A program made the translations under genes and the position numbers. A stretch of 64,000 nt of DNA from Acidobacteriaceae bacterium (GTDB lineage Bacteria > Acidobacteriota > Terriglobia > Terriglobales > Acidobacteriaceae), in the NCBI GenBank assembly GCA_027307045.1, contig DAHUXR010000005.1, forward strand, positions 18,293 through 82,292, in the 5' to 3' direction. Positions 47,651 to 57,478 of this stretch are shown one piece after another (the first letter of the stretch is position 1; each line of letters begins with the position of its first letter). Below the pieces are notes generated by a model, which was given only the letters and a program-made list of their open reading frames with translations, did no database searches and was not told the origin of the DNA.

Positions 47651-47758
47651 GCATCTGACGACGGCGTAGAGGCGCCTTGGTGCGTTTTTACGCCGCGCTT
47701 CTACGCCGCATCGCTGTTTCCCAGGACCATTACTTGCGTCTCTCTTAAGGAGGCCTTT

Positions 47759-49303
47759 CTGGCCAGCCAACTCTTCGCCAAGAAGTCCATTGACAAGCTG
47801 ATTTCTGACTCGGAAAGGCCGGGGCATCGTCTGCCGAAGTCGCTGGGGCCGTGGTCACTCACGGCCCTTGGCATTGGCGCGATTATCGGCTCGGGAATTT
47901 TTGTTCTGACGGGAACCGCAGCGGCCGGAGAATTTTCTACTCCGTCCCTGCTGCACGCCCAGGTGCTGGACGTCTTCCAGAACCTGTTTCAGCACGGGAA
48001 CCTTTCCGGCGTGCTTCTGCACGGACGTCCGCCGGCAGGGCCGGCAATTGCGATCTCGTTTCTTTTGGTGGCGATTGCCTGCAGTTTCGCCGGTCTGTGC
48101 TATGCGGAATTGGCGTCGATGATCCCGATTGCGGGCAGCGCCTATACGTATTCTTACGCGACTTTGGGTGAATTGATCGCGTGGATCATTGGCTGGGACC
48201 TGATTTTGGAATACGCGGTCAGCAACGTGGCTGTGGCCGTGGGATTCGGCGGATACCTGAAAGCACAGCTGACCTCGTTTGGGCTGCATATACCAGATAA
48301 CTGGTCGTCACCGGTCTGGACGGGCGGCCATTGGTCGGGCGCTTACTTCAATGTCCCGGCGTTCCTCATCGTTTTTATTCTGACTGTGCTTCTGGTGTGG
48401 GGCATTCGCGAATCGGCGGGGGCCAACAACATCATGGTGCTGGTGAAGATCGGCGCCATCATTACGTTTCTGGTGGTTGGCGGAATGCTGGTGAACCGTG
48501 CGAACTGGCATCCTTTTGCGCCGTCTGGATTTGCGGGAGTGATTTCCGGCGGGGCGATTATTTTCTTCACGTATATCGGCTTCGATTCCGTATCGACCGC
48601 AGCCGAAGAGGCCAAAAATCCGCAGAAAGATATTCCCTTCGGAATCATCGCGTCCTTGATCATTTGCACGGTCCTTTACATCGGTGTGGCGCTGGTGCTG
48701 CTGGGAATGCAGAAATACAGCATCTTCGCCACCAACGCCGATGCAGCTTCCGCGCCTGTGGCATATGCGCTGCAACAGATGGGAACAAGCCGCTTCTTTC
48801 AGGCCGTAATCGTGATTGGCGCATTGACGGGAATGATTTCCTCACTGCTGGTGTTTCAATATGGCCAGACCAGAATCTGGTTTGCTATGTCACGCGATGG
48901 CTTGCTACCAAAACTGTTTTCGGATCTTTGCCGGTTTGAGACGCCGCACTGGTCAACCTGGATTGCGGGAGCGGCTGTCGGCATTCCTGCTGGATTAGTG
49001 GACATTGGCGAAGCAGCCGATCTTTCAAACATTGGAACACTTTTCGCTTTCGTGCTTGTTTCATTGGGTGTACTTTTCCTTCGCAAAGCGCAGCCAGACC
49101 GCCAGCGCGGATTCAAGGTCCCCTGGGTGCCAATCTTTCCGATCATCTCCGTGGTGCTATGCGTTTCATTGATGGCAGGTCTTCTCGTGATTACGTGGCT
49201 CCGCTTTTTTGGCTGGCTGGCCATCGGCATGGTGATTTACTGGCTGTACAGCCGCCGTCACAGCGAGTTTGCGCCAGCTAACGTTCCTGCCGGCAAAGGG
49301 TGA
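47759..49303 (+). CDS. APC-superfamily amino acid permease
   Basis: 514 residues if started at CTG 47759. The frame is open from 47651 but has no ATG, GTG or TTG until 47963, which would remove the first membrane helix. A CTG has AAGGAGG five bases upstream, and the protein begins ASQLFAKKSIDKLISDSERP, then TALGIGAIIGSGIFVLTGTA, as in CAT/YhdG-type relatives. About 12 helices follow, including FFTYIGFDSVSTAAEEAKNP. It takes up cationic or other amino acids. It overlaps the deaminase start by one nucleotide (TGATG). Confidence 0.9.
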   Translation: MASQLFAKKSIDKLISDSERPGHRLPKSLGPWSLTALGIGAIIGSGIFVLTGTAAAGEFSTPSLLHAQVLDVFQNLFQHGNLSGVLLHGRPPAGPAIAISFLLVAIACSFAGLCYAELASMIPIAGSAYTYSYATLGELIAWIIGWDLILEYAVSNVAVAVGFGGYLKAQLTSFGLHIPDNWSSPVWTGGHWSGAYFNVPAFLIVFILTVLLVWGIRESAGANNIMVLVKIGAIITFLVVGGMLVNRANWHPFAPSGFAGVISGGAIIFFTYIGFDSVSTAAEEAKNPQKDIPFGIIASLIICTVLYIGVALVLLGMQKYSIFATNADAASAPVAYALQQMGTSRFFQAVIVIGALTGMISSLLVFQYGQTRIWFAMSRDGLLPKLFSDLCRFETPHWSTWIAGAAVGIPAGLVDIGEAADLSNIGTLFAFVLVSLGVLFLRKAQPDRQRGFKVPWVPIFPIISVVLCVSLMAGLLVITWLRFFGWLAIGMVIYWLYSRRHSEFAPANVPAGKG

Positions 49304-50343
49304 TGGCTTCTAAATCGTTCATCCAGTCGCTGCCGAAAGCGGAACTACACCTGCACCTGGAAGGCAGCGTTGATCCTGCGACGCTGGCGGAGCTGAGCCG
49401 CCTCTACAACACTCCGCTGCCCACCGAGAACAATCGCTATGACGTTGCGGGCAGCGGCGACGTGCTTACTGAAGACGATGTTCGCCGTCTTTATTCTTAC
49501 AAAGACTTCAACGGCTTTCTGATGGCCTTCAAGTCCGTCACGGAGCGGTTGCGCTCGCCGGAAGATTACGAACTTGTGACCTACCGGCTGATGCAGAAGC
49601 TGCGCCAGCAGAACATTGTGCATGCGGAAGTGTACGTGAGCGTCGGTGTGATCCGCTGGCGTGGACAGCCGGTGGAACCGATCTTTGAAGGCATGGAACG
49701 CGGACGCGAGCGAGGGCAGCGCGATTTTGGCGTGTCACTGCTGTGGATCTTTGATGCGGTGCGGCACTTTGGCAAGGAAGCGGCAGCAGAAGTTTTTGAT
49801 CTGGCGGCGCGGCTGCGCGACCGCAATGTAGTGGGCATAGGAATTGGCGGTGACGAAGCGCGCGGGCCGGCGGAGTGGTTTCGCGATCTTTACAAGAAAG
49901 CCGCCGACAATGGCATGCGTCTGACGGCGCACGCGGGTGAAACCACGGGGCCGGAATCGGTCTGGGGCGCGATCAATATCGGCGCAGAGCGCATTGGTCA
50001 CGGCCTTTCTGCGGCGAACGATCCCGAATTACTGGAAGTGATGGCCCAAAAACAGGTCCCGCTTGAGGTGTGCATCACCAGCAACCTGCGGACGGGAGCA
50101 TGCAGGGAGTTGCAGGAGCATCCGGTGAGGAAGTTTTTTGATGAAGGGCTGATGGTCACGTTGAGCACGGACGATCCGGCGATGTTCCAGACGTCGTTGA
50201 ACAAGGAATTTGAAATCGCGCAAGAAGAATTCGATTTTTCTGAGGACCATCTGCGCGAGCTGGCACGAAACTCCATTGAAGCGTCTTTTTTGCCGGTGGA
50301 GAAGAAGCTGCGTTTTATGCAGCAGATTGATTTTCTGGTATGA
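49303..50343 (+). CDS. Adenosine/aminodeoxyfutalosine deaminase-type enzyme
   Basis: 346 residues from ATG 49303, which overlaps the permease stop (TGATG). Metal-dependent deaminase fold: LPKAELHLHLEGSVDP (HxH), TAHAGETTGPESV (His and catalytic Glu), RIGHGLS (His), and LSTDDPAMF (Asp pair). ADA, AMP-like and 6-aminodeoxyfutalosine deaminases share these motifs. In organisms using the futalosine menaquinone route, the last is a realistic alternative. The next gene overlaps its stop by ATGA, forming a permease-deaminase-racemase set. Confidence 0.9.
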   Translation: MASKSFIQSLPKAELHLHLEGSVDPATLAELSRLYNTPLPTENNRYDVAGSGDVLTEDDVRRLYSYKDFNGFLMAFKSVTERLRSPEDYELVTYRLMQKLRQQNIVHAEVYVSVGVIRWRGQPVEPIFEGMERGRERGQRDFGVSLLWIFDAVRHFGKEAAAEVFDLAARLRDRNVVGIGIGGDEARGPAEWFRDLYKKAADNGMRLTAHAGETTGPESVWGAINIGAERIGHGLSAANDPELLEVMAQKQVPLEVCITSNLRTGACRELQEHPVRKFFDEGLMVTLSTDDPAMFQTSLNKEFEIAQEEFDFSEDHLRELARNSIEASFLPVEKKLRFMQQIDFLV

Positions 50344-51035
50344 CAAAGCACATTGGCATTGTTGGTTGCAGCGCGGAGGGCGCCGCGCTTTGCTATCGGA
50401 CAATCTGCCTGGAAGCAGAGCCGCTGATGGGGAGGCACGCGCATCCTGAAGTGACAATGCACACCATCGCGCTGGCCGAATACATGAAGCCGATTGACGC
50501 CGGAGCAGGCTGGAAGCCTGTCGCTGAGTTGATGTTGCGGTCTGCGGAGGCGTTAAAGCACGCCGGCGCGGACTTCCTGATCTGTCCGGACAACACGATT
50601 CATGAAGCCATGCCATTCGTGTTGCCCCGATCGCCGCTGCCGTGGCTGCACATTGCGGAAGAAGTCGGCAAGGAAGCAAAACGTCGCGGCTATAGAAAGC
50701 TGGGGATCACCGGGACAAAGTTCCTGGTGAGGGGGCCGGTGTATCCGGAAAAGCTGGAGCAAATGGGCATTGCTTATCTGCGGCCGACCAGGGAGCAGCA
50801 GGAAGATATCAACAGGATTATTTTTGATGAGCTGGTGCGGGGCGAGCAAACGCCAGAATCGCTATTTTATTTTGAGCAGGTGATTGAGTCCTTCAAAACT
50901 CAAGGCTGCGACGCTGTGGTGCTGGGATGCACGGAGCTTCCCTTGCTGGTCAATGAGAATGAATCGCCGCTGCCGACGCTGGATTCCACGCGCACGCTGG
51001 CCCGGGCGGCGTTGCGGCATGCTCTGGCAGCGTGA
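50340..51035 (+). CDS. Aspartate/glutamate racemase-family protein
   Basis: 231 residues. The Asp/Glu racemase fold: N-terminal HIGIVGCSAEGAALCYRTI, the first active-site region FLICPDNTIHEAM and the second VVLGCTELPLLV. The second cysteine is in place. In the first motif the usual PCNT is PDNT, with a cysteine two residues earlier (CPDNT), so the first catalytic residue appears shifted or replaced. Some family members racemise broad amino acids with one cysteine. Its start overlaps the deaminase stop by ATGA. Confidence 0.85.
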   Translation: MTKHIGIVGCSAEGAALCYRTICLEAEPLMGRHAHPEVTMHTIALAEYMKPIDAGAGWKPVAELMLRSAEALKHAGADFLICPDNTIHEAMPFVLPRSPLPWLHIAEEVGKEAKRRGYRKLGITGTKFLVRGPVYPEKLEQMGIAYLRPTREQQEDINRIIFDELVRGEQTPESLFYFEQVIESFKTQGCDAVVLGCTELPLLVNENESPLPTLDSTRTLARAALRHALAA

Positions 51036-51057
51036 GTAGAAAACAAAGGAGTGAATT

Positions 51058-53022
51058 GTGAAAGTAGTCAGGCGGGTAAGTCTTGCGGTGGTGATGTTGG
51101 TCTGTGCGTCTGTCTGGGCGCAGACAGCATCTCCTGCCTCGGAGCAGGGATCTTTCAATTTACACAAATTCGAGCAGCTAATCGGCAAAGAAACGTACAC
51201 GCTGGCCCGCACTCCAAATGAAGTCACGCTCAAGTCGGATTTTAAATTCACCGATCGCGGCAGTGCGGTGCCTCTGACTGCATCGCTCACCATGGAGAAA
51301 GACCTGACGCCGCGCGACTTTCAAATCAAGGGCAAGATTTCCCGCTTTTCTTCGATTGAAGATTCGGTCCATGGGCGCAGCGCGGGGGCAGTGACCATTC
51401 CGGCGGGTGAGAACTTTTTTGATATTCAAGGTTACGCGCCAGTATCCTTGCAGATGATGCTGGTGCGCTACTGGCGGTCGCACGGCAGCCCAAAAACGCT
51501 CAAGACTTTGCCGCGCGGTGAAGTGCAGATTCAGGACCAGGGCACAGAAGAGTTCACCATTGGCAGTCGCAAGGTCCACCTGCATAAGCTTTCCATCCGT
51601 GGCTTGATCTGGGGCATGGAATCTCTTTGGCTGGATTCGCAGGACAGTCTGGTGGCGCTGGTGAGCGTGGATGCCGAGATGGACCATTTTGAAGCCGTGG
51701 CCGAAGGCTATGAAGATGGACTTGCAAATTTTGTAGCCGGCGCCGCGCGCGATGGGATGGCCAACCTTGCGAAAGTCGCGGCAGGTTTTACAGCCCAACC
51801 CGCATCGGTAACGGCGATTGTGGGCGGCAGGCTGATTGACGGTACAGGCAAACCGGCGGTCGAGAACGCCGTCGTGATTTTGAAAGAAGGCAAGATTGCG
51901 GCGGCAGGGCCGGCGGCCAGCACTCCAGTTCCGCAAGGTGCGCAGGTGGTGAATGCGCATGGCAAGAGCGTGCTGCCCGGTTTGTGGGAGATGCACGCAC
52001 ATTTTGAGCAGGTGGAGTGGGGACCGATTTATCTTGCCACGGGCGTCACCACCGCGCGCGATGTGGGCAACGAACGCGAGTTCATTGTCGCCGCACGTGA
52101 TGCCATAGCGGCTGGCAAGGGGATTGGGCCTCGGCTGGTGATGGCGGGCGTGGTGGATGGCAGCGGACCGTTTTCATTGGGCATCATTCGCGTCGATACG
52201 CCTGAGCAGGCCCGCCAGCAGGTGCAGAAATACAAAGCCGCAGGTTTCCAACAGATAAAAATCTATAGCTCAGTGAAACCTGAGATTTTGAAAGTCGTCA
52301 CGGCGGAAGCGCATCGGCTGGGCATGACCGTGACGGGCCACATTCCCTTCGGCATGAATGCGATCCAGGGAATCGAAGACGGCATGGACCAGATCAACCA
52401 TGTGGAATATCTGACGCCCCTTATGGTGGACCCGAAATCGCAGACCATAGATCCGGACGCGCCGAACGCGAAGAAGGTAATCACGCTGCTGCTGGAGCAC
52501 CACATTGTTGTTGATGACACGCTGGCGCTGATGGAAATCATTCTGCATCCGCTGGACCATCCCATTTCTGGTTTCGAACCGGGCATATTGAAAGTGGCTC
52601 CAGAGCTGAAAGAAGGACTGGAGACTATCGGGGTGCCAACGCCAAAAGCGGAGCAGTCCGCCGCAACGTTCCGCGCCATGGAAGCGACGGTGCGAGTACT
52701 GCATCAGGCAGGTGTCCCGATCGTAGCTGGAACAGACCAGGCAGTGCCAGGGTTCAGTCTTGATCGCGAAATCGAGCTTTACGTGAAGGCAGGCTTCACG
52801 CCAATGGAAGCTATACAGGCGGCGACGATTGTCCCGGCGCGCGCAATGGGCATGGAAAAAGATTCAGGCACCATTGAAGCCGGGAAACGCGCGGACGTGA
52901 TCCTGGTAGATGGAAATCCACTGGAGAATATCAGCGATATCCGCAAAGTGAGCGCGGTGTTTGCGGCGGGAAAAATGTATCAGCCCGCGGCATTGTGGAG
53001 TGCTGTTGGATTCAAGCCGTAA
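51058..53022 (+). CDS. Secreted amidohydrolase with extra N-terminal domain
   Basis: 654 residues from GTG 51058, AAAGGAG six bases upstream. Signal peptide VSLAVVMLVCASVWAQ. The first about 230 residues are an uncharacterised beta-rich domain. The amidohydrolase part starts at VIVGGRLIDGTGKPAVENAV-like sequence, with LWEMHAHFEQ (HxH), VTGHIPFGMN, DQINHVEYLT and IVAGTDQAVPGF (Asp). It is probably an exported dipeptidase or cyclic-amide hydrolase. It follows the racemase by 22 nt and converges on the DUF3857 gene, 20 nt away. Confidence 0.9.
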   Translation: MKVVRRVSLAVVMLVCASVWAQTASPASEQGSFNLHKFEQLIGKETYTLARTPNEVTLKSDFKFTDRGSAVPLTASLTMEKDLTPRDFQIKGKISRFSSIEDSVHGRSAGAVTIPAGENFFDIQGYAPVSLQMMLVRYWRSHGSPKTLKTLPRGEVQIQDQGTEEFTIGSRKVHLHKLSIRGLIWGMESLWLDSQDSLVALVSVDAEMDHFEAVAEGYEDGLANFVAGAARDGMANLAKVAAGFTAQPASVTAIVGGRLIDGTGKPAVENAVVILKEGKIAAAGPAASTPVPQGAQVVNAHGKSVLPGLWEMHAHFEQVEWGPIYLATGVTTARDVGNEREFIVAARDAIAAGKGIGPRLVMAGVVDGSGPFSLGIIRVDTPEQARQQVQKYKAAGFQQIKIYSSVKPEILKVVTAEAHRLGMTVTGHIPFGMNAIQGIEDGMDQINHVEYLTPLMVDPKSQTIDPDAPNAKKVITLLLEHHIVVDDTLALMEIILHPLDHPISGFEPGILKVAPELKEGLETIGVPTPKAEQSAATFRAMEATVRVLHQAGVPIVAGTDQAVPGFSLDREIELYVKAGFTPMEAIQAATIVPARAMGMEKDSGTIEAGKRADVILVDGNPLENISDIRKVSAVFAAGKMYQPAALWSAVGFKP

Positions 53023-53042
53023 ACGGCGTAGAAAAATTCGGA

Positions 53043-56000
53043 CTACCGCGCTTTGTTGCGAGTAGTGGGCATATCAGTATTTACGAATACCAAATCGCAC
53101 CCTTTCGAATACGCAGTGCACATTACAATTCCTTCGCGAATGAATCTTTGTGGCTCGTTTTCTGGAAACAATGCGCTTGCGGCAATTTTGTCCTCTTGCC
53201 TGCGCATCTGGTCAGCCATTCTGGAATCTCCATTTGAGGGTTGAATGGCGATCAGCTTGGGGCCTGGCGCAAATACAAGATAGAATTCCCCTTTGCTTCC
53301 CGGCGGCGCGATGTTGCCAAGATGTATGGTGCGCATTTGTGACGCCTCATTCGCCTCTGAGTCAATGAGTTGCTCTGCACGCGGCTTTCCCAGCATTCTT
53401 ATAAGTCGGTCGCGCCCTTTTTCCGCCTTGGGAGGCTGGCCCGTAAACGTACGAGTAACAGACATGGCGTAGAACCGTGCGGCCTCAGTAGTTTTGCCCA
53501 GCTCTTCATAAATCTCGCCAAGATGCTCAGCGACCGTTTTATGTTGTGCAAGAATCCAGGCAGCGCGCACATACTTTTCTGCCAGTTCAACTCGCCCCGC
53601 TTTGAAGTGGATCCAGCCGATGGTGTCCCACGTCATGGCCAGTTGCGCCATGAATACAAAATCCGGCGAGCGAATAGAAGAGGGATCAAGTTGATTCAGA
53701 TGCTCGTAGATGCCTTTCAGCGCCGAATCCGTATATTGCTTAGCTAATTCCAGTGCTTGTCCGTTGTCCGCCAGCTTGTAAGCGGCATTGTTCCAGACAG
53801 TTGGATTAGGAGCCGCCTCAACCGCAGACTGGACGGCTTTTATGCCTTTATCGAACTGCTTTAGCTTGAAGTATCCATCTGTGAGCATCCCGCGAATTTG
53901 CACTTCATCATTCAAGCCATTTGCAGTGGCAAGGGCCTTCTCTAATTCCGGCACGGCATTGGCATAATCGTTCTTTCTCACCGCGTAATACCATCCCAAC
54001 AGGTAATGTGCCCGATGGTTTAACGGATCAATCTGCGTTGCTTTGGTCAACTCTTCTAGGGCCAGTTCAGGCTTGTTCACGGTTGAATTTAGATATAGTC
54101 CGCCCAGTTCCGCATGCGCCTGAGCATCGAAAGCATCTGCGCTTAGCGCTTTTTGATAGTCCTTAATGGCGTCGTCATAGCGGCGAAGGTAGCCTTCCGC
54201 CAGGCCCATACGTGTCCATATGCCTTTACGTTTGGGGTCGAGCTCAGAAACCTTGCGATAGTCGGCATATGAATCGGTGTAGTTACTTTCGCGGTATTCG
54301 ATTTCAGCCCTTCGCATGAGTTCATCAGCGCTTTCTGAAGAAGGGCCGGTTGATTTAGCGACAAAGCCCTGCGGCAGGCGAACGATCATGTTCTGGGACT
54401 CATCGGTACTCAACGATCTCTGGAATGCCTCGTAATCCTGACGCCGCTCGCTGCCCACTTCTGGGTCCAGAACTTCTATTTTTCTTTCCGCAGTAATAAC
54501 GTTTTTCTGCGCTGAGTAAGTGGACTGATAACGAAGATAATCCCGCTCCAGCTTGACATCCAGCGGCGGCTGGATCGTGACACCCTGAGGCAGCTCTATC
54601 CTGCATTTGAAAATGAGCTCTCCCTTTGAAACATAAAGCCGGACAAATTTGTCGTCTTCAGTCCATTTTGGGAAGTGGCTGGAGGAAAGCGGCAAGGATC
54701 TCTTTGGAGGCTGATCGCTCAGGTCCAAGTACTCAGGACGGTGGTAGTGATAGGTGATCCGTAGGCCTTTGTCGAGAGCTTCCAGCCCTTCAACTTTTAC
54801 TTGGCTTACTTCGCCGCCAAAACCTCCAAAATAAGAGATTCCCTGCACCAAATCTTTGTACTTGGAAGGCGAAGCCTGGCGAAACAGTTCTTTCAGAATG
54901 ACCTCTGAATCTCCATGAAAGAAGTAGTCGACATCAGCTTCCAGGGTTCCGGATTCGTCGATTGTTCCTTTAAGGTCGAAAACTTCTTGTGCCTTAAAAG
55001 TTAGTTCTGCAGGGGTTTCAATGAATTGAGCACTCGCTGGTCCCATGATGACGAGGGCTTTTTTATGACGCAAAGGAGAAAGCAACATTCCGTAAGGCGC
55101 GATTTCCGGGGTGGTGTCAAGGAATAATGTACTTTTGCCCACAGGTATAGCAGTCATCAGATGATCGAACTGCCCAGGAGAAGGCACTTCCATCTCAACA
55201 TTTCGGTGTGTGTTGATCAGGACCGGGTAGCTGTGGATCCCAACCGATTCCAGAAGTGCAGCAAGGAGAGTGTGCTTGTCTTTGCAATCCCCGTATTTGT
55301 TTCCCAAAACTTCATCAGCCGCATGTGGCTGGTATCGTCCGATCCCAAAATCAATGCTTATATATCGAAAAGTTAGCGCCACAAATTCATAGAGCGCCTT
55401 GATTTTCTCCTCATTAGTGGTCAATCCCCTGGTCAGCTCCAGTGCTTTTGCTTTAATCGAAGGGGTGGGAGAAGAGCGCTCGCGCTGCAAGCCGTAATAC
55501 CAGGAACCAACCTGGTCCCAGCTTTCAAATGTGGAAAGCTCAATGGAAGGCAACGGAGCAGTTCCGGTCATGACCTGCTTCTGCAATTCATGCCCGCGGC
55601 TCGATTCAACGGAGCTATTCGAAGCATGCCATTGGAAGATACTTCGATTCCCGCTGCTGCTTGTCTCAGGTTGGTACTCTGGCTGGAAATTGATATGGAT
55701 TTTACGGTCTTTGGGAATGTCTACCGTCAGGGATTCTGCAAGCACAATTTTGTCTTTGGTGAAAGAATGCTCGAACCAGAACTGATTGGGAACGAGCGGT
55801 GTCTGCTTAACCGTGTATTGAAAAATTACTTCGTCCCCTACAGTTAATCCCGGGACCGTGACTTGCTTCTGGCGAAGATCGCTATAGGTCGGCGCGATGC
55901 GGCTGATCTCGGGAGTGACTTCCTGTACATTGGATGGGCCAGCTTTAATTGTGCCGCCATCTTTCTTATGGACCTCTACAGTATCAATGGAAAAGTCATT

Positions 56001-56255
56001 GCCGCTGATATAGCTAAAGGTGATGATTCCGAACAGCCTTATGCCTGCTTCATTCTGTAGCTTTACCCGCTGACGGACTGTTTGTACGCTGCTGCCGTCA
56101 TTTTCAAAGCGCGCGCTGGTGCTTGATTCCTCAATAATTGCAGGTTGGTCGGCGGCGTCATTCGCTGGCTTTGGACTGGGAGCGGCGGCTTGGCAAAAAA
56201 CGGATTGCGAGCATGTGAGCAGAAAGAAAATAGCGGGCAAGGTCAGCTTGAACAT
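53043..56255 (-). CDS. DUF3857-transglutaminase-TPR exported protein
   Basis: 1070 residues. Signal peptide (LTLPAIFFLLTCSQSVFC). An N-terminal DUF3857 domain (about 45-225), then a transglutaminase-like core with Cys324 in YGDCKDKHTLLAALLESVG and an HLMTAIP/LDTTPE tail carrying His and Asp. From about 640 a series of TPR repeats (for example YADYRKVSELDPKRKGIW, AIKDYQKALSADAFDAQA). Such proteins are common in Acidobacteriota and Bacteroidetes and act in the periplasm; whether they cross-link or hydrolyse is unknown. Triad residues look intact. Confidence 0.92.
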   Translation of the reverse strand: MFKLTLPAIFFLLTCSQSVFCQAAAPSPKPANDAADQPAIIEESSTSARFENDGSSVQTVRQRVKLQNEAGIRLFGIITFSYISGNDFSIDTVEVHKKDGGTIKAGPSNVQEVTPEISRIAPTYSDLRQKQVTVPGLTVGDEVIFQYTVKQTPLVPNQFWFEHSFTKDKIVLAESLTVDIPKDRKIHINFQPEYQPETSSSGNRSIFQWHASNSSVESSRGHELQKQVMTGTAPLPSIELSTFESWDQVGSWYYGLQRERSSPTPSIKAKALELTRGLTTNEEKIKALYEFVALTFRYISIDFGIGRYQPHAADEVLGNKYGDCKDKHTLLAALLESVGIHSYPVLINTHRNVEMEVPSPGQFDHLMTAIPVGKSTLFLDTTPEIAPYGMLLSPLRHKKALVIMGPASAQFIETPAELTFKAQEVFDLKGTIDESGTLEADVDYFFHGDSEVILKELFRQASPSKYKDLVQGISYFGGFGGEVSQVKVEGLEALDKGLRITYHYHRPEYLDLSDQPPKRSLPLSSSHFPKWTEDDKFVRLYVSKGELIFKCRIELPQGVTIQPPLDVKLERDYLRYQSTYSAQKNVITAERKIEVLDPEVGSERRQDYEAFQRSLSTDESQNMIVRLPQGFVAKSTGPSSESADELMRRAEIEYRESNYTDSYADYRKVSELDPKRKGIWTRMGLAEGYLRRYDDAIKDYQKALSADAFDAQAHAELGGLYLNSTVNKPELALEELTKATQIDPLNHRAHYLLGWYYAVRKNDYANAVPELEKALATANGLNDEVQIRGMLTDGYFKLKQFDKGIKAVQSAVEAAPNPTVWNNAAYKLADNGQALELAKQYTDSALKGIYEHLNQLDPSSIRSPDFVFMAQLAMTWDTIGWIHFKAGRVELAEKYVRAAWILAQHKTVAEHLGEIYEELGKTTEAARFYAMSVTRTFTGQPPKAEKGRDRLIRMLGKPRAEQLIDSEANEASQMRTIHLGNIAPPGSKGEFYLVFAPGPKLIAIQPSNGDSRMADQMRRQEDKIAASALFPENEPQRFIREGIVMCTAYSKGCDLVFVNTDMPTTRNKAR

Positions 56256-56308
56256 GCGGCGTATTGTATCGCGACTTTTAGCTGAAAAGACTACTTTGGT
56301 ATGCCAGG

Positions 56309-57373
56309 CTAGTCGCCCATCACGGATTCTTCTTCGCGGGCGGACTCAATCTGCACCAGTTCAGGGCGCGCAACCGGATGGAATGTAGTGTGTGACTCAA
56401 GGCCTTGCGGAGCGCGCCAGAAGTCAACCAGCGAAGTCTGGTGCACGCACGAGATGGTGCAGTTAGGCGCGCATGATTTCTCCGTCAGGAACTCGCGGCG
56501 GATATCGCCCACTGAGTACTCCGCCAGAGGCGTTCCTGGATAGCCGCGCTGCTGAGAACAATAATGCACCAGCCCGTTTTCACAGATATAGAGGTAGCGC
56601 GAGCCGGCACGACAGCGCCAGTTGTTGGGCTGGCCCAGAGCGATGTTGTTCTGGAACTGGTTGAAGCGAGCGTAACTGTGCTTGCCCAGCTTTTTCATTT
56701 CGGCAAAAACGGTGCGCGCTTCTTTGTCCAGAGGACGAAGCTGACCGGTGCCGTCATGAATGATTCCTACGGTTGACGTAAAGCCCAGTTCCACGGCGCG
56801 TTTGCCGATGGTGACAGCGTCCCACTGCTCTCTTACGCCTGCGCCGATCACGGAATTAATATTCACGTGGAATTCGGCGTTGGCGCGCAGCCATTGCAGC
56901 TTCTTGTCTAAAACTTTTAGAGATTTCTTGGAGACGTCATCGGGCTTTACGTTGTCAATGGAAATCTGAAGGTGATCAAGGCCCGCCTGGTTCAGTTGCT
57001 GGATACGCTGCGGCGTCAAAAGATAGCCGTTGGTGATCAGTCCGGCAATGATTCCATGGGAACGGATGCGGCGGATAATGTCATCGAGTTGCGGATGCAG
57101 CAGCGTTTCACCGCCGCTGATGGTTATAAGAGTGGTGCCCAGGGCCGCCAGCTTGTCCACGCGACGGTACATCTCTTCCAGCGGAACGGGATCGGAGAAA
57201 TCGTCGTACTCATTGCAATAGGCGCAGGAGAGATTGCAGCGCCGCATGGGAATGATGTGGACTTGAATTGGGTGGTCGGTCGAGAGCAGGCCCTTCGCGA
57301 TCATTTTGAGTTCGCGAAAAGTGCGGTGCGCGGCTTTGAGCCGGCGCCTGATCCTGAGTTTCAAGTCTGCCAT
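56309..57373 (-). CDS. Radical SAM protein with auxiliary cysteine cluster
   Basis: 354 residues from ATG 57373 ([12 protein letters not shown]); a GTG at 57412 would add 13. The radical SAM loop CxxxCxxC is Cys46, Cys50 and Cys53 in [13 protein letters not shown], followed by [11 protein letters not shown] (SAM-binding GGE). The C-terminus has several cysteines ([22 protein letters not shown]), a SPASM-like additional cluster. This pattern fits enzymes that modify peptides or sugars or extract from lipids, such as HpnH or MoaA relatives. Substrate is unknown; no precursor peptide was recognised beside it. Confidence 0.88.
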   Translation of the reverse strand: MADLKLRIRRRLKAAHRTFRELKMIAKGLLSTDHPIQVHIIPMRRCNLSCAYCNEYDDFSDPVPLEEMYRRVDKLAALGTTLITISGGETLLHPQLDDIIRRIRSHGIIAGLITNGYLLTPQRIQQLNQAGLDHLQISIDNVKPDDVSKKSLKVLDKKLQWLRANAEFHVNINSVIGAGVREQWDAVTIGKRAVELGFTSTVGIIHDGTGQLRPLDKEARTVFAEMKKLGKHSYARFNQFQNNIALGQPNNWRCRAGSRYLYICENGLVHYCSQQRGYPGTPLAEYSVGDIRREFLTEKSCAPNCTISCVHQTSLVDFWRAPQGLESHTTFHPVARPELVQIESAREEESVMGD

Positions 57374-57478
57374 GTATAAACTAGTTATTAGATCATACAC
57401 CAGAAGCTTCACGCAGTGGCAAGCAGTAAATGGTTGATTTTCCAGTGCGGAAAGAGAAATTGAGGGTTGAAACTTATC

